A DNA stretch of 64,000 nucleotides, taken from NCBI RefSeq assembly GCF_000495915.1, contig NZ_AOFQ01000005.1, forward strand, positions 114,164 through 178,163, written 5' to 3'. The notes beneath the pieces were generated by a model. That model was not told where the DNA came from, made no database searches, and saw only the letters and a list, made by a program, of their open reading frames with translations. Source of the DNA: Stutzerimonas chloritidismutans AW-1 (lineage in GTDB: Bacteria; Pseudomonadota; Gammaproteobacteria; Pseudomonadales; Pseudomonadaceae). Each line of letters begins with the position of its first letter. Within the stretch, counting starts at the first letter, position 1. A program made the position numbers and the translations under genes. Of this stretch, positions 54,345-61,998 are shown one piece after another.

Positions 54345-55181
54345 ATGAGCACCCTTGCCGAGAAAGTCCAGCGCGATCTGACGCTCGCGATCGAGAACGA
54401 TGAATTGGTTCTGCCTACCCTGCCAGAGGTGGCATTGCGCGTCCGCGAGGCGGCCGAGGACCCGGACATCAGCATTCCGGCACTGAGCAAGGTGATAGGC
54501 GCCGACGCAGCCCTCGCCGCACGCATCATCAAGGTGGTCAACAGCCCGCTGCTGCGTACCAGTCGCGAGATCGACGATCTGCAGATGGCGGTCAGCCGTC
54601 TCGGCATCAATTACACCTGCAACCTGGCCACAGGCCTGGCGATGGAGCAGATGTTCCAGGCGACCACCGATGTCGTCGATCGCAAGATGCGCGAGGTCTG
54701 GAACAAGAGCACCGAGGTCGCCGCCATCAGTCATGTGCTCTGCCGTCACTACACACGACTGATGCCTGATCAGGCGACCCTGGCCGGACTGGTCCATCAG
54801 ATCGGCATATTGCCGATCCTGACCTACGCAGAAGAGCACAGCGCCCTGCTATCGGACTCGTTCAGCCTCAATCACGTCATCGACAAGATTCACCCGATGG
54901 TGGGTGAGAAAATCCTGCGCACCTGGGATTTCCCGGAGGCAATCGTGTCGGTGGCTGGTCAGTACACCAATTTCCAGCGCAATTCGGCCGCAGTCGATTA
55001 TGTAGACGTGGTGCAAGTGGCCACCCTGCAGAGCTATATGGGCACCCAGCACCCTTACGCGCAGCTGGACTGGAGCGAGGTTCCCGCCTTCGCCAAGCTG
55101 GGGCTCGATCCGAGCGAACTGATGCAGGAGGACGAGGACCTGTCTGCCGCCATGGACGCAGCCATGAGCATGCTTCAGTAA
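54345..55181 (+). CDS. HDOD-domain signalling protein
   Basis: A 278-residue protein almost entirely one HDOD domain: LPTLPEVALRVREAAEDPDISIPALSKVIGADAALAARIIKVVNSPLLR, here in parts, and GLVHQIGILPIL and WDFPEAIVSV. HDOD proteins relate to HD-GYP but lack nuclease or phosphodiesterase residues; roles range from chemotaxis to stress signalling. An AAAGGAA site lies 5 bp upstream. Acidic C-terminus EDEDLSAAMDAAM. Confidence 0.92.
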   Translation: MSTLAEKVQRDLTLAIENDELVLPTLPEVALRVREAAEDPDISIPALSKVIGADAALAARIIKVVNSPLLRTSREIDDLQMAVSRLGINYTCNLATGLAMEQMFQATTDVVDRKMREVWNKSTEVAAISHVLCRHYTRLMPDQATLAGLVHQIGILPILTYAEEHSALLSDSFSLNHVIDKIHPMVGEKILRTWDFPEAIVSVAGQYTNFQRNSAAVDYVDVVQVATLQSYMGTQHPYAQLDWSEVPAFAKLGLDPSELMQEDEDLSAAMDAAMSMLQ

Positions 55182-55213
55182 GCACCGGACACCGTTCGCC
55201 CGAAAGCGAGGAA

Positions 55214-55249
55214 CCGTCCCTATGGCACCTAGTCACAAAAAGGGACGGC
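55214..55249 (+). terminator. Hairpin after the HDOD gene
   Basis: CCGTCCCT / AGGGACGG with a loop of about 19 bases; placement suggests termination though no T run follows. Confidence 0.45.
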
Positions 55250-55318
55250 AATCTCGCCGCATCGCGCCTTGTGTCTGCCTCCCGGCCAACACAAGTCAGG
55301 TGAAGAAAGGAGAACGCA

Positions 55319-55834
55319 ATGACCAGAGCAACCAAAACAATTTTCTCGGGCGCATTCGCCTTGCTGTTCGGAGTAGCGGCTAACCTGGCGCTTGCCGCCG
55401 AAGGCGAAAACTTCGTCGACGAGGCCTCGGCCAAAGGTATTGCAGAAATCGAAACGGCGAAGATGGCCCTGGACAAGGGTACGTCGGAGGATGTGAAGCA
55501 ATTCGCCCAGATGATGATCGACGACCACACCAAGGCCAATCAGGAGCTTGCGCAACTGGCCCAGGCCAAAGACCTGGAAATGTCCGACGAGGCCACGCTG
55601 ATGGACAAGGCCAAAGCCATGATCCTGAAGCTGCGTGATGGCGAGAATTTCGACGAAGCCTACGCCAACAATCAGGTCGTCGCTCACGAGCAGACCATCG
55701 AGATGTATCAGGACTACGTGGAGGGTGGCGAGAACGCCGACCTGAAGCAGTTCGCTCAAAAAACGCTGCCGAAGCTGGAAGAGCATCTCAAGCAGGCCAA
55801 GGACCTTCAGGCCAAGCACGGCGCCAAAGACTGA
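55319..55834 (+). CDS. DUF4142 exported protein
   Basis: A 171-residue protein with signal peptide (MTRATKTIFSGAFALLFGVAANLALAAE) and a four-helix DUF4142 domain (FVDEASAKGIAEIETAKMAL, VKQFAQMMIDDHTKANQEL, and LKQFAQKTLPKLEEHLKQA). Ferritin-like in fold; often stress-induced or envelope-associated. Function unknown. GGAG (55310-55313) precedes the ATG. Confidence 0.93.
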   Translation: MTRATKTIFSGAFALLFGVAANLALAAEGENFVDEASAKGIAEIETAKMALDKGTSEDVKQFAQMMIDDHTKANQELAQLAQAKDLEMSDEATLMDKAKAMILKLRDGENFDEAYANNQVVAHEQTIEMYQDYVEGGENADLKQFAQKTLPKLEEHLKQAKDLQAKHGAKD

Positions 55835-55843
55835 CCAAAACCT

Positions 55844-55870
55844 AGCCCGATACCGCCTGGGTGTCGGGCT
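55844..55870. terminator. Bidirectional hairpin between the DUF4142 gene and ung
   Basis: AGCCCGA / TCGGGCT stem between two convergent stops. Confidence 0.7.
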
Positions 55871-56564
55871 AAACCTCAGCCGGAAGCTGCCAGTCGATCA
55901 CCTGCATCCCCTGCTGCCTGAGAAACTGGTTGGCGCGACTGAAGTGACCGTTACCGATGAATCCGCGGTGCGCCGAGAGAGGCGAAGGATGCACCGACTT
56001 CAGCATCAGATGCCGCGTGGCGTCTATCAGTTTCGATTTGGATTGCGCATGGGCGCCCCAAAGCATGAATACCAGGTGCGGACGCCGCTCGCTGACCACC
56101 TCAATGATTCGATCGGTGAATAGCTGCCACCCCGCTTTGGCATGCGAACCGGCGACACCCTGTTCCACGGTGAGCGAAGTATTGAGCAATAGCACGCCCT
56201 GTTCTGCCCAGTGCTGCAGATAGCCATGCCGAGGGATATCAAGATTCAAGTCGCGCTTGAGTTCCTTGAAGATGTTCTGCAGCGACGGCGGCGGCGCCAC
56301 GCCCGGCTGTACCGAAAAGCAAAGCCCATGGGCCTGACCGGCACCGTGGTAGGGGTCCTGCCCAAGGATGACTACCTTGACCTGATCGAGCGGCGTGGAA
56401 TTGAGTGCGTTGAAGATCATCGGCCCCGGCGGAAATATCACCTTGCCCGCAGCCTTCTCTCGCCGAAGGAAAGCGCCAAGCTCAAGCATGTATGGCTTGT
56501 CGTACTCCTCGCGCAGCGCTTCTTTCCAGCCAGCCTCCAGCCTGATGCGATCGTCTTGAGTCAT
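55869..56564 (-). CDS. ung: Uracil-DNA glycosylase
   Basis: A 231-residue family 1 UDG with the catalytic Asp in [21 protein letters not shown] near residue 67 and the His loop [13 protein letters not shown]. Removes uracil from DNA to start base excision repair. Single gene, convergent with the DUF4142 gene. Confidence 0.97.
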   Translation of the reverse strand: MTQDDRIRLEAGWKEALREEYDKPYMLELGAFLRREKAAGKVIFPPGPMIFNALNSTPLDQVKVVILGQDPYHGAGQAHGLCFSVQPGVAPPPSLQNIFKELKRDLNLDIPRHGYLQHWAEQGVLLLNTSLTVEQGVAGSHAKAGWQLFTDRIIEVVSERRPHLVFMLWGAHAQSKSKLIDATRHLMLKSVHPSPLSAHRGFIGNGHFSRANQFLRQQGMQVIDWQLPAEV

Positions 56565-56815
56565 GAGCTGTTTCCGGATGGCGTAGCCGCCGAACCCTAG
56601 AAAACGCCATCATGGTTGTCAACCGCAAACCGGCGAAATCACGGCGTCACCGCAAGATCCACCCTCCCTCCTTTAGTCATAATCGCACCTGGCTCACGTA
56701 CTGACGCCGGCGCCGCCTTCGAGCCGCACATAAAGAGTGACGCACGCACCGGCGGCAGGGTAAAAAAGCTAACTGCCAATAAACCAATAACAAAAGCTAT
56801 AACAAGGAACATGCT

Positions 56816-58060
56816 ATGAACCGGATCACCCTTCTGGCGCTAGGGCTGGGGTTCTGTCTTACGGCTCAGGCTGCTGACCCCATCACGCTCGGCCTCAATT
56901 ACCCCCGTACCGGCAGCTACAAGGAAGAAGGCCTTGCACAAATGCGCGGAGCCTTGTTGGCAATCGACGAGATCAACGAGGCGGGCGGTGTTCTGGGGCG
57001 CCCGCTACGCCTGATTAGCCGCAATACCGCATCCCGCCCCGAAAAGGCCGTTGCCAACGTCGACAAGATGGCGGATGAAGGCGTCGCCATGCTGTTCGGC
57101 GGCGTATCCAGCGCGGTGGCCATTGCCGCGAGCAAGCGCGCCAAGGAGCGGGGGCTGCTCTACTTCGGCACCCTGACCTACTCCAACGACACAACTGGCA
57201 AGGATGGCCACCGTTACATGTTCCGCGAGTGCAATAACGCATGGATGAGCGCGCGGGTGCTGGGGCAGTATCTGAACGACAAAATGCCCGGCAAGACCTA
57301 CTTCTACATCACCTCCGACTATACCTGGGGCCACACCAGCGAGAGCTCGCTGCGCCAGGCGACCGGCACCGTCGACCAGAACAAGCACCAGGGGGTCAAG
57401 ACGGCCTTCCCCGGCGCGCGCCTGTCCGACTACCGCGCGGCGCTGGAAAAGGCGGCCAACAGCGGTGCTGAGGTCCTGGTACTGGTTCTGTTTGGCGAAG
57501 ACATGGTGCGAGCCATGCGTATCGCCGACGAACTCGACTTGAACAAGAAGATGCAGATTGCGGTTCCCAACCTGACGCAGTCCATGGTCGAACTCGCCGG
57601 CCCGGACATCATGCGCGGCGTGCTCGGCACCGAGCCCTGGACCTGGCGCGTACCCGAACTCGAAGGTTCCGAACGCGGCAAGGCATTCGTGCGCGACTTC
57701 GGTGAGCGTTACCAGACGCACCCATCAAGCTCCGCGGCCTCGGCCTACAGCATCGTCTATCAGTGGGCAGATGCCGCCACTCGCGCCAAGAGCATCGGCA
57801 GTGAGCAAGTCATCGCGGCCCTGGAAAACCACAGCTACAGCCTGCTCAAGGATCAGCAGCAGTGGCGCGAGTTCGACCACCAGAACGTGCAGACCGTATA
57901 CGCCATTCAGGTAAAGCCACGCGAAGAAGTGCTCAAGGATCGCTTCAAGCAGGACTATTTCGAGATCGTCCACCGTTTATCCGGCGAGCAGGCTGCGCCG
58001 TCGCTGGCCGAGTGGCAGGAAGAGCGTCGCGCGGGCGGGCAGCCGGCTAGGCTACAGTGA
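56816..58060 (+). CDS. Periplasmic amino-acid/branched-chain-type substrate-binding protein
   Basis: A 414-residue protein with signal peptide MNRITLLALGLGFCLTAQA followed by ADPITLGLNYPRTGSYKEEG, a type 1 periplasmic-binding (LivJ/Leu_BP) fold. No permease or ATPase genes are adjacent, so it may feed another transporter or a sensor. The 3' end is followed by a hairpin. Ligand unknown. Confidence 0.88.
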   Translation: MNRITLLALGLGFCLTAQAADPITLGLNYPRTGSYKEEGLAQMRGALLAIDEINEAGGVLGRPLRLISRNTASRPEKAVANVDKMADEGVAMLFGGVSSAVAIAASKRAKERGLLYFGTLTYSNDTTGKDGHRYMFRECNNAWMSARVLGQYLNDKMPGKTYFYITSDYTWGHTSESSLRQATGTVDQNKHQGVKTAFPGARLSDYRAALEKAANSGAEVLVLVLFGEDMVRAMRIADELDLNKKMQIAVPNLTQSMVELAGPDIMRGVLGTEPWTWRVPELEGSERGKAFVRDFGERYQTHPSSSAASAYSIVYQWADAATRAKSIGSEQVIAALENHSYSLLKDQQQWREFDHQNVQTVYAIQVKPREEVLKDRFKQDYFEIVHRLSGEQAAPSLAEWQEERRAGGQPARLQ

Positions 58061-58066
58061 CAGAAC

Positions 58067-58100
58067 GATGGAGCACCTGGGACAGTACCCGGGCGCTCCA
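58067..58100 (+). terminator. Hairpin after the binding-protein gene
   Basis: GATGGAGC / GCTCCATC arms with a further CCTGGG/CCCGGG pairing inside; no T run, so efficiency is uncertain. Confidence 0.55.
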
Positions 58101-58216
58101 TCGGGTCGTCTGACCGACCGGAACGCTGCAACCTCGCTTCATTGAAGGACTCTCAAGAGGAGCGACGTTACCGGTCGCTCGTCAGCGGAGCCCTGAAACG
58201 CACGAGGATTTCGACC

Positions 58217-59035
58217 ATGAGCACTGCAGTAGAGCCCTACCAAGCCGGTGTCTTCGACCTGACCCACAAGCTGACCGTGGAAAAGCATGGTCACACCGCC
58301 CTCATCACGATCAACCATCCGCCTGCCAACACCTGGGACCGCGAGTCGCTCATCGGGCTCAAGCAGATCATCGACCATCTGAACCACGATGACGAAATCT
58401 ACGCACTGGTGATCTGCGGTCAGGGCGAGAAGTTCTTCAGCGCGGGTGCGGACCTGAAACTCTTCGCTGATGGCGATCGCAATCGAGCCCGGGAAATGGC
58501 CCGCCGCTTTGGCGAAGCCTTTGAGGCGCTGCGCGATTTCCGCGGTGTCTCCATCGCTGCAATCAACGGATTCGCCCTTGGCGGGGGTCTGGAATGCGCA
58601 CTGGCCTGCGACCTGCGCATCGCCGAGCAGCAGGCGCAAATGGGCTTGCCCGAGGCATCGGTGGGCCTGCTGCCCTGTGCGGGCGGCACCCAGGCACTGG
58701 CCTGGCTGGTGGGCGAAGGCTGGGCCAAACGCATGATCCTCTGTGGCGAGCGCATCACGGCAGAAACTGCGCTGCGCATCGGACTGGTGGAGCAGGTGGT
58801 CGAGCCCGGCCAGTCGCGTGGTCACGCATTGATGCTCGCATCCCGGGTCGCGCGGCAAAGCCCTGTTGCGGTGCGTGCCATCAAGCCGCTGATCGACGCG
58901 GCCCGTAAACGTGTGCCCAATACGCTTGCCGCCGCCGAGCGGGAGGCTTTCGTCGAGCTGTTCGAGGCCGACGACACCCTGGAGGGTGTCAATGCGTTCC
59001 TCGAGAAGCGCGACCCTCGCTGGCGCAACCGATGA
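58217..59035 (+). CDS. Enoyl-CoA hydratase/isomerase (crotonase), DspI-like by locus
   Basis: A 272-residue crotonase with oxyanion-hole segments FFSAGADLKLF and INGFALGGGLECALACDLRIA, and the catalytic Glu region MGLPEASVGLLPCAGGTQ. The ATG at 58217 follows the preceding hairpin and gives the usual length. In P. aeruginosa a 272-residue crotonase next to a second crotonase near ung is PA0745 (DspI), reported to be needed for cis-2-decenoate dispersal-signal synthesis. The match in neighbourhood is recalled; the biochemical role here is inference. Fatty-acid or branched-chain catabolism is the alternative. Confidence 0.85.
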   Translation: MSTAVEPYQAGVFDLTHKLTVEKHGHTALITINHPPANTWDRESLIGLKQIIDHLNHDDEIYALVICGQGEKFFSAGADLKLFADGDRNRAREMARRFGEAFEALRDFRGVSIAAINGFALGGGLECALACDLRIAEQQAQMGLPEASVGLLPCAGGTQALAWLVGEGWAKRMILCGERITAETALRIGLVEQVVEPGQSRGHALMLASRVARQSPVAVRAIKPLIDAARKRVPNTLAAAEREAFVELFEADDTLEGVNAFLEKRDPRWRNR

Positions 59036-59093
59036 CCGCCGTACCAAACGCAGCCTTACAGGACCTGCCCACCAATCCGGCGCCGAGGATTAC

Positions 59094-60200
59094 ATGCACG
59101 TCACCTTCGAAGAACGCCCCGCCCTGCATGGCATGCGAATAGCCATTGTCACCCTGGACGCCGCGCAGCAACTCAACGCCCTGAGCCTGCCGATGATCGA
59201 CGCACTGCTTGACCAGCTTGGCCGCTGGGCCAACGAGCCGGCAGTCGCCTGCGTGCTGTTACGCGGGAACGGTGCCAAGGCGTTCTGCGCCGGTGGCGAC
59301 GTACGCCGCCTTGCAGAGGCCTGCCGAGGCGAGCCCGGAACGGTGCCGGCCTTGGCCGAGCGTTTCTTTGCCGACGAGTACCGCCTCGTCCACCTGCTGC
59401 ACCATTACCCGAAGCCGCTGATCTGCTGGGGCCATGGCTACGTGATGGGCGGCGGTATGGGGCTCCTGCAGAGCGCGACGATCCGCATCGTTACACCGGA
59501 TAGTTGGCTGGCGATGCCGGAAGTCGCCATCGGCCTGCATACGGATGTCGGCGCGAGCTGGTTCCTTCCTCGCCTGGCTGGCAAGCTGGGTCTGTTTCTG
59601 GGCCTCACCGGCACGCGGGTGAATGCCCGCGATGCACTGGACATCGGTCTTGCCGACCGCTGCCTGATGGACGAGCAACAGCCCGAACTCATCGAGGGAC
59701 TGGTCCAGATCAACTGGCAGGACCAGGCGCACAGCCAGCTGCACAGTCTGTTGCGGGCTTTGTCCAGGCACGCCACTGCACAGCTGCCCGCACCCAGGTT
59801 GCTGCCACGACGAGAGCGGATCGATGAACTGCTGGACGTGGCTGAGCTCGCGCATGCATGGCAGGCCTTGGCCGCGTTGCAGGATGATTCTGACGAAGTA
59901 ATCGCGCAGGCCGCTCGCGGCCTGCGCGACGGATGCCCACTGAGCGCCCATCTCGCCTGGCGACAGCAGGAGAAAGGCCGGAAGCTGTCGCTGGGCCAGG
60001 CATTGCAGATGGAGTACGCACTAAGCCTGAATTGCTGTCGCCACCCGGAGTTCGCCGAAGGCGTCCGTGCCCGCCTGATCGACAAGGACAATAGGCCAGG
60101 CTGGCATTGGCCGGACGCCCACCACGTTCCGCCAGCGGTGGTCGAGGCGCACTTCGAGCCGACCTGGGAAGGGGATCATCCACTGACCGGCCTGGCCTGA
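59094..60200 (+). CDS. Crotonase-fold hydrolase, 3-hydroxyisobutyryl-CoA hydrolase type
   Basis: A 368-residue protein, longer than a standard hydratase, with GNGAKAFCAGGDVRRL, CWGHGYVMGGGMGLLQSATIRIVT, AMPEVAIGLHTDVGASWFL and an extra C-terminal part as in HIBYL-CoA hydrolases (valine catabolism). It follows the crotonase by 58 bp and is likely co-transcribed. P. aeruginosa has the same pair (PA0745-PA0744). Hydrolase versus hydratase activity cannot be settled from sequence alone. Confidence 0.87.
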   Translation: MHVTFEERPALHGMRIAIVTLDAAQQLNALSLPMIDALLDQLGRWANEPAVACVLLRGNGAKAFCAGGDVRRLAEACRGEPGTVPALAERFFADEYRLVHLLHHYPKPLICWGHGYVMGGGMGLLQSATIRIVTPDSWLAMPEVAIGLHTDVGASWFLPRLAGKLGLFLGLTGTRVNARDALDIGLADRCLMDEQQPELIEGLVQINWQDQAHSQLHSLLRALSRHATAQLPAPRLLPRRERIDELLDVAELAHAWQALAALQDDSDEVIAQAARGLRDGCPLSAHLAWRQQEKGRKLSLGQALQMEYALSLNCCRHPEFAEGVRARLIDKDNRPGWHWPDAHHVPPAVVEAHFEPTWEGDHPLTGLA

Positions 60201-60211
60201 ATGCCCTCTCA

Positions 60212-60619
60212 TCACCGATAGTAGTGCTGGCGGCCGCCCCTATCGTAATGCGGCCGTAGCCGATGATCGCGCCCATCCCTGATCAACGGCGGACGCTGCT
60301 GGCGATGTTCCTGACGCCAGTAGCCACGTCGTTCGAAGCCGCGATGGCGGTCGTAGTATTGTGGCGGAAGCTGACTCTGATAACGCGGCGGCAGGTTGCG
60401 CGGGTACTGCGGATAGTGGGAATAAGGGCTTCGCGGGTCGTATTGATGCGGACGGTTGTGCTGACGATAGTCCCGGTCATAGTGTCGCGGCCCCGGGTTG
60501 TAGTAGCGCGGACTCTCCGCCTGGAAGCCCCAGACGCCGTCTCGCCGCTCCGCATGGGCCTGCAGGCTCATGCCCAGGCCGAAACAGAGCAGAATAAGCA
60601 GTGAAGAACGAATGCTCAT
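60212..60619 (-). CDS. Tyr/Arg/His-rich exported protein, function unknown
   Basis: From ATG 60619 the 135-residue product has a signal peptide MSIRSSLLILLCFGLGMSLQ ending AHAERR and a mature low-complexity region (RYYNPGPRHYDRDYRQHNRP, RHRGFERRGYWRQEHRQQRP). No fold recognised. A GGAGGTGGTT ribosome site lies upstream. Resembles the His/Tyr-rich lipoprotein at 20068-20436 in composition. The earlier start at 60754 would bury the signal peptide, so it is rejected. Confidence 0.78.
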   Translation of the reverse strand: MSIRSSLLILLCFGLGMSLQAHAERRDGVWGFQAESPRYYNPGPRHYDRDYRQHNRPHQYDPRSPYSHYPQYPRNLPPRYQSQLPPQYYDRHRGFERRGYWRQEHRQQRPPLIRDGRDHRLRPHYDRGGRQHYYR

Positions 60620-60841
60620 GGAAACCACCTCCGATGGCGTCACAGGCTTCGATTCATCAGACCACAACCGTGAGACAGCTGCAGAAACAGCGGACAACCG
60701 GCAGCTCTGACACGACGTCATGCGTCGCGCGAGGACCGCGACGGGCCGCCGCACCTTGTATGGCTGCCGCTGCTTCCCGATAATAGCGGCCCTTTAGCCC
60801 CACGGCTCTCGCAGAGCGGACGGAACGGGAATAGACCCTAG

Positions 60842-61426
60842 ATGACCGAACTCGCCCTGATCATGGTTAGCGCCATCCTGGTCAACAATTTCGTGCTGGT
60901 GCAGTTCCTCGGTCTGTGCCCGTTCATGGGCGTCTCGAAGAAGATCGAGACCGCCATCGGCCTGTCGCTGGCCACCACCTTCGTGCTGACGCTTGCTGCC
61001 ATGTGCAGCTACCTCGTCCAGCAGTATGTGCTCAAGCCGCTGGACCTCGAGTTTCTACGCACCATCAGTTTCATTCTGGTGATCGCGGTGACCGTTCAGT
61101 TCACCGAGATGGTGGTGAACAAGACCAGTCCGCTGCTGTACCGCGTACTCGGCATCTTTCTGCCGCTGATCACCACCAACTGCATCGTGCTCGGCGTGGC
61201 GCTGCTCAATGCCAACAAGGCCGAATTCACCTTTCTTACCGCCACCGTCAACGGCTTCGCCGCAGGGCTGGGCTTTTCCCTGGTGCTCGTACTGTTCGCC
61301 GCCATGCGCGAGCGCATCGCCATTGCCGACGTGCCGAAGTCGTTCCAGGGCGCGGCGATCGGCATGGTCACCGCCGGCCTGATGTCGCTGGCATTCATGG
61401 GCTTCACCGGGCTGATCAAGCTATGA
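60842..61426 (+). CDS. rsxA: Electron transport complex subunit RsxA (RnfA)
   Basis: A 194-residue protein with six helices, starting [42 protein letters not shown] (in parts). Membrane subunit of the Rnf/Rsx complex (Na+/H+-coupled electron transfer between NADH and ferredoxin; keeps SoxR reduced). Overlaps rsxB start by 4 bp. Confidence 0.97.
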   Translation: MTELALIMVSAILVNNFVLVQFLGLCPFMGVSKKIETAIGLSLATTFVLTLAAMCSYLVQQYVLKPLDLEFLRTISFILVIAVTVQFTEMVVNKTSPLLYRVLGIFLPLITTNCIVLGVALLNANKAEFTFLTATVNGFAAGLGFSLVLVLFAAMRERIAIADVPKSFQGAAIGMVTAGLMSLAFMGFTGLIKL

Positions 61427-61998
61427 GCGCAGTCGTCATCGCGATCCTCGCCCTGCTCGCCCTGTGCCTGCTCGGCGGCGCCATCCTCGGTTTCGCCGCT
61501 GTGCGCTTTCGTGTCGAAGGCGATCCGATCGCCGAGCAGATCAATGCCCTGCTACCCCAGACCCAATGTGGTCAGTGCGGTTATCCGGGCTGCAAACCCT
61601 ACGCCGAAGCCATTGCCGGCGGCGACAAGATCAACAAGTGCCCACCGGGCGGCGAAGCGACCATCCAGGCCCTGGCCGATCTGCTCGATGTCGAGGCGGA
61701 GCCGCTGGATGCCGAGGGTGGCGAAAAGCCGCAGATGGTCGCCTACATCCGTGAAGCCGAGTGCATCGGCTGCACCAAGTGCATCCAGGCCTGCCCGGTT
61801 GACGCCATCGTCGGTGCCGCGCGGCAGATGCACACCGTGATCATTTCCGAGTGCACCGGCTGCGACCTGTGTGTCGAACCCTGCCCGGTGGACTGCATCG
61901 ACATGATCGAAGTCGGCAGCAACCTGCAGAGCTGGAAATGGAACCGGCCGCTGGCGCCCGGCCAGCTGATCGCAACTGATCGGGAGCAGGCCGCATGA
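61423..61998 (+). CDS. rsxB: Electron transport complex subunit RsxB (RnfB)
   Basis: A 191-residue protein with one N-terminal helix, a DUF-type Fe-S motif [16 protein letters not shown] and two 4Fe-4S clusters [12 protein letters not shown] and [12 protein letters not shown]. Transfers electrons within the complex. Starts inside the rsxA stop (ATGA) and overlaps rsxC the same way. Confidence 0.96.
   Translation: MSAVVIAILALLALCLLGGAILGFAAVRFRVEGDPIAEQINALLPQTQCGQCGYPGCKPYAEAIAGGDKINKCPPGGEATIQALADLLDVEAEPLDAEGGEKPQMVAYIREAECIGCTKCIQACPVDAIVGAARQMHTVIISECTGCDLCVEPCPVDCIDMIEVGSNLQSWKWNRPLAPGQLIATDREQAA

Noticed and set aside
55187..55318. Small RNA between the HDOD and DUF4142 genes
   Set aside because: A hairpin exists, but no promoter or conserved fold could be recognised; it is better described as a terminator.
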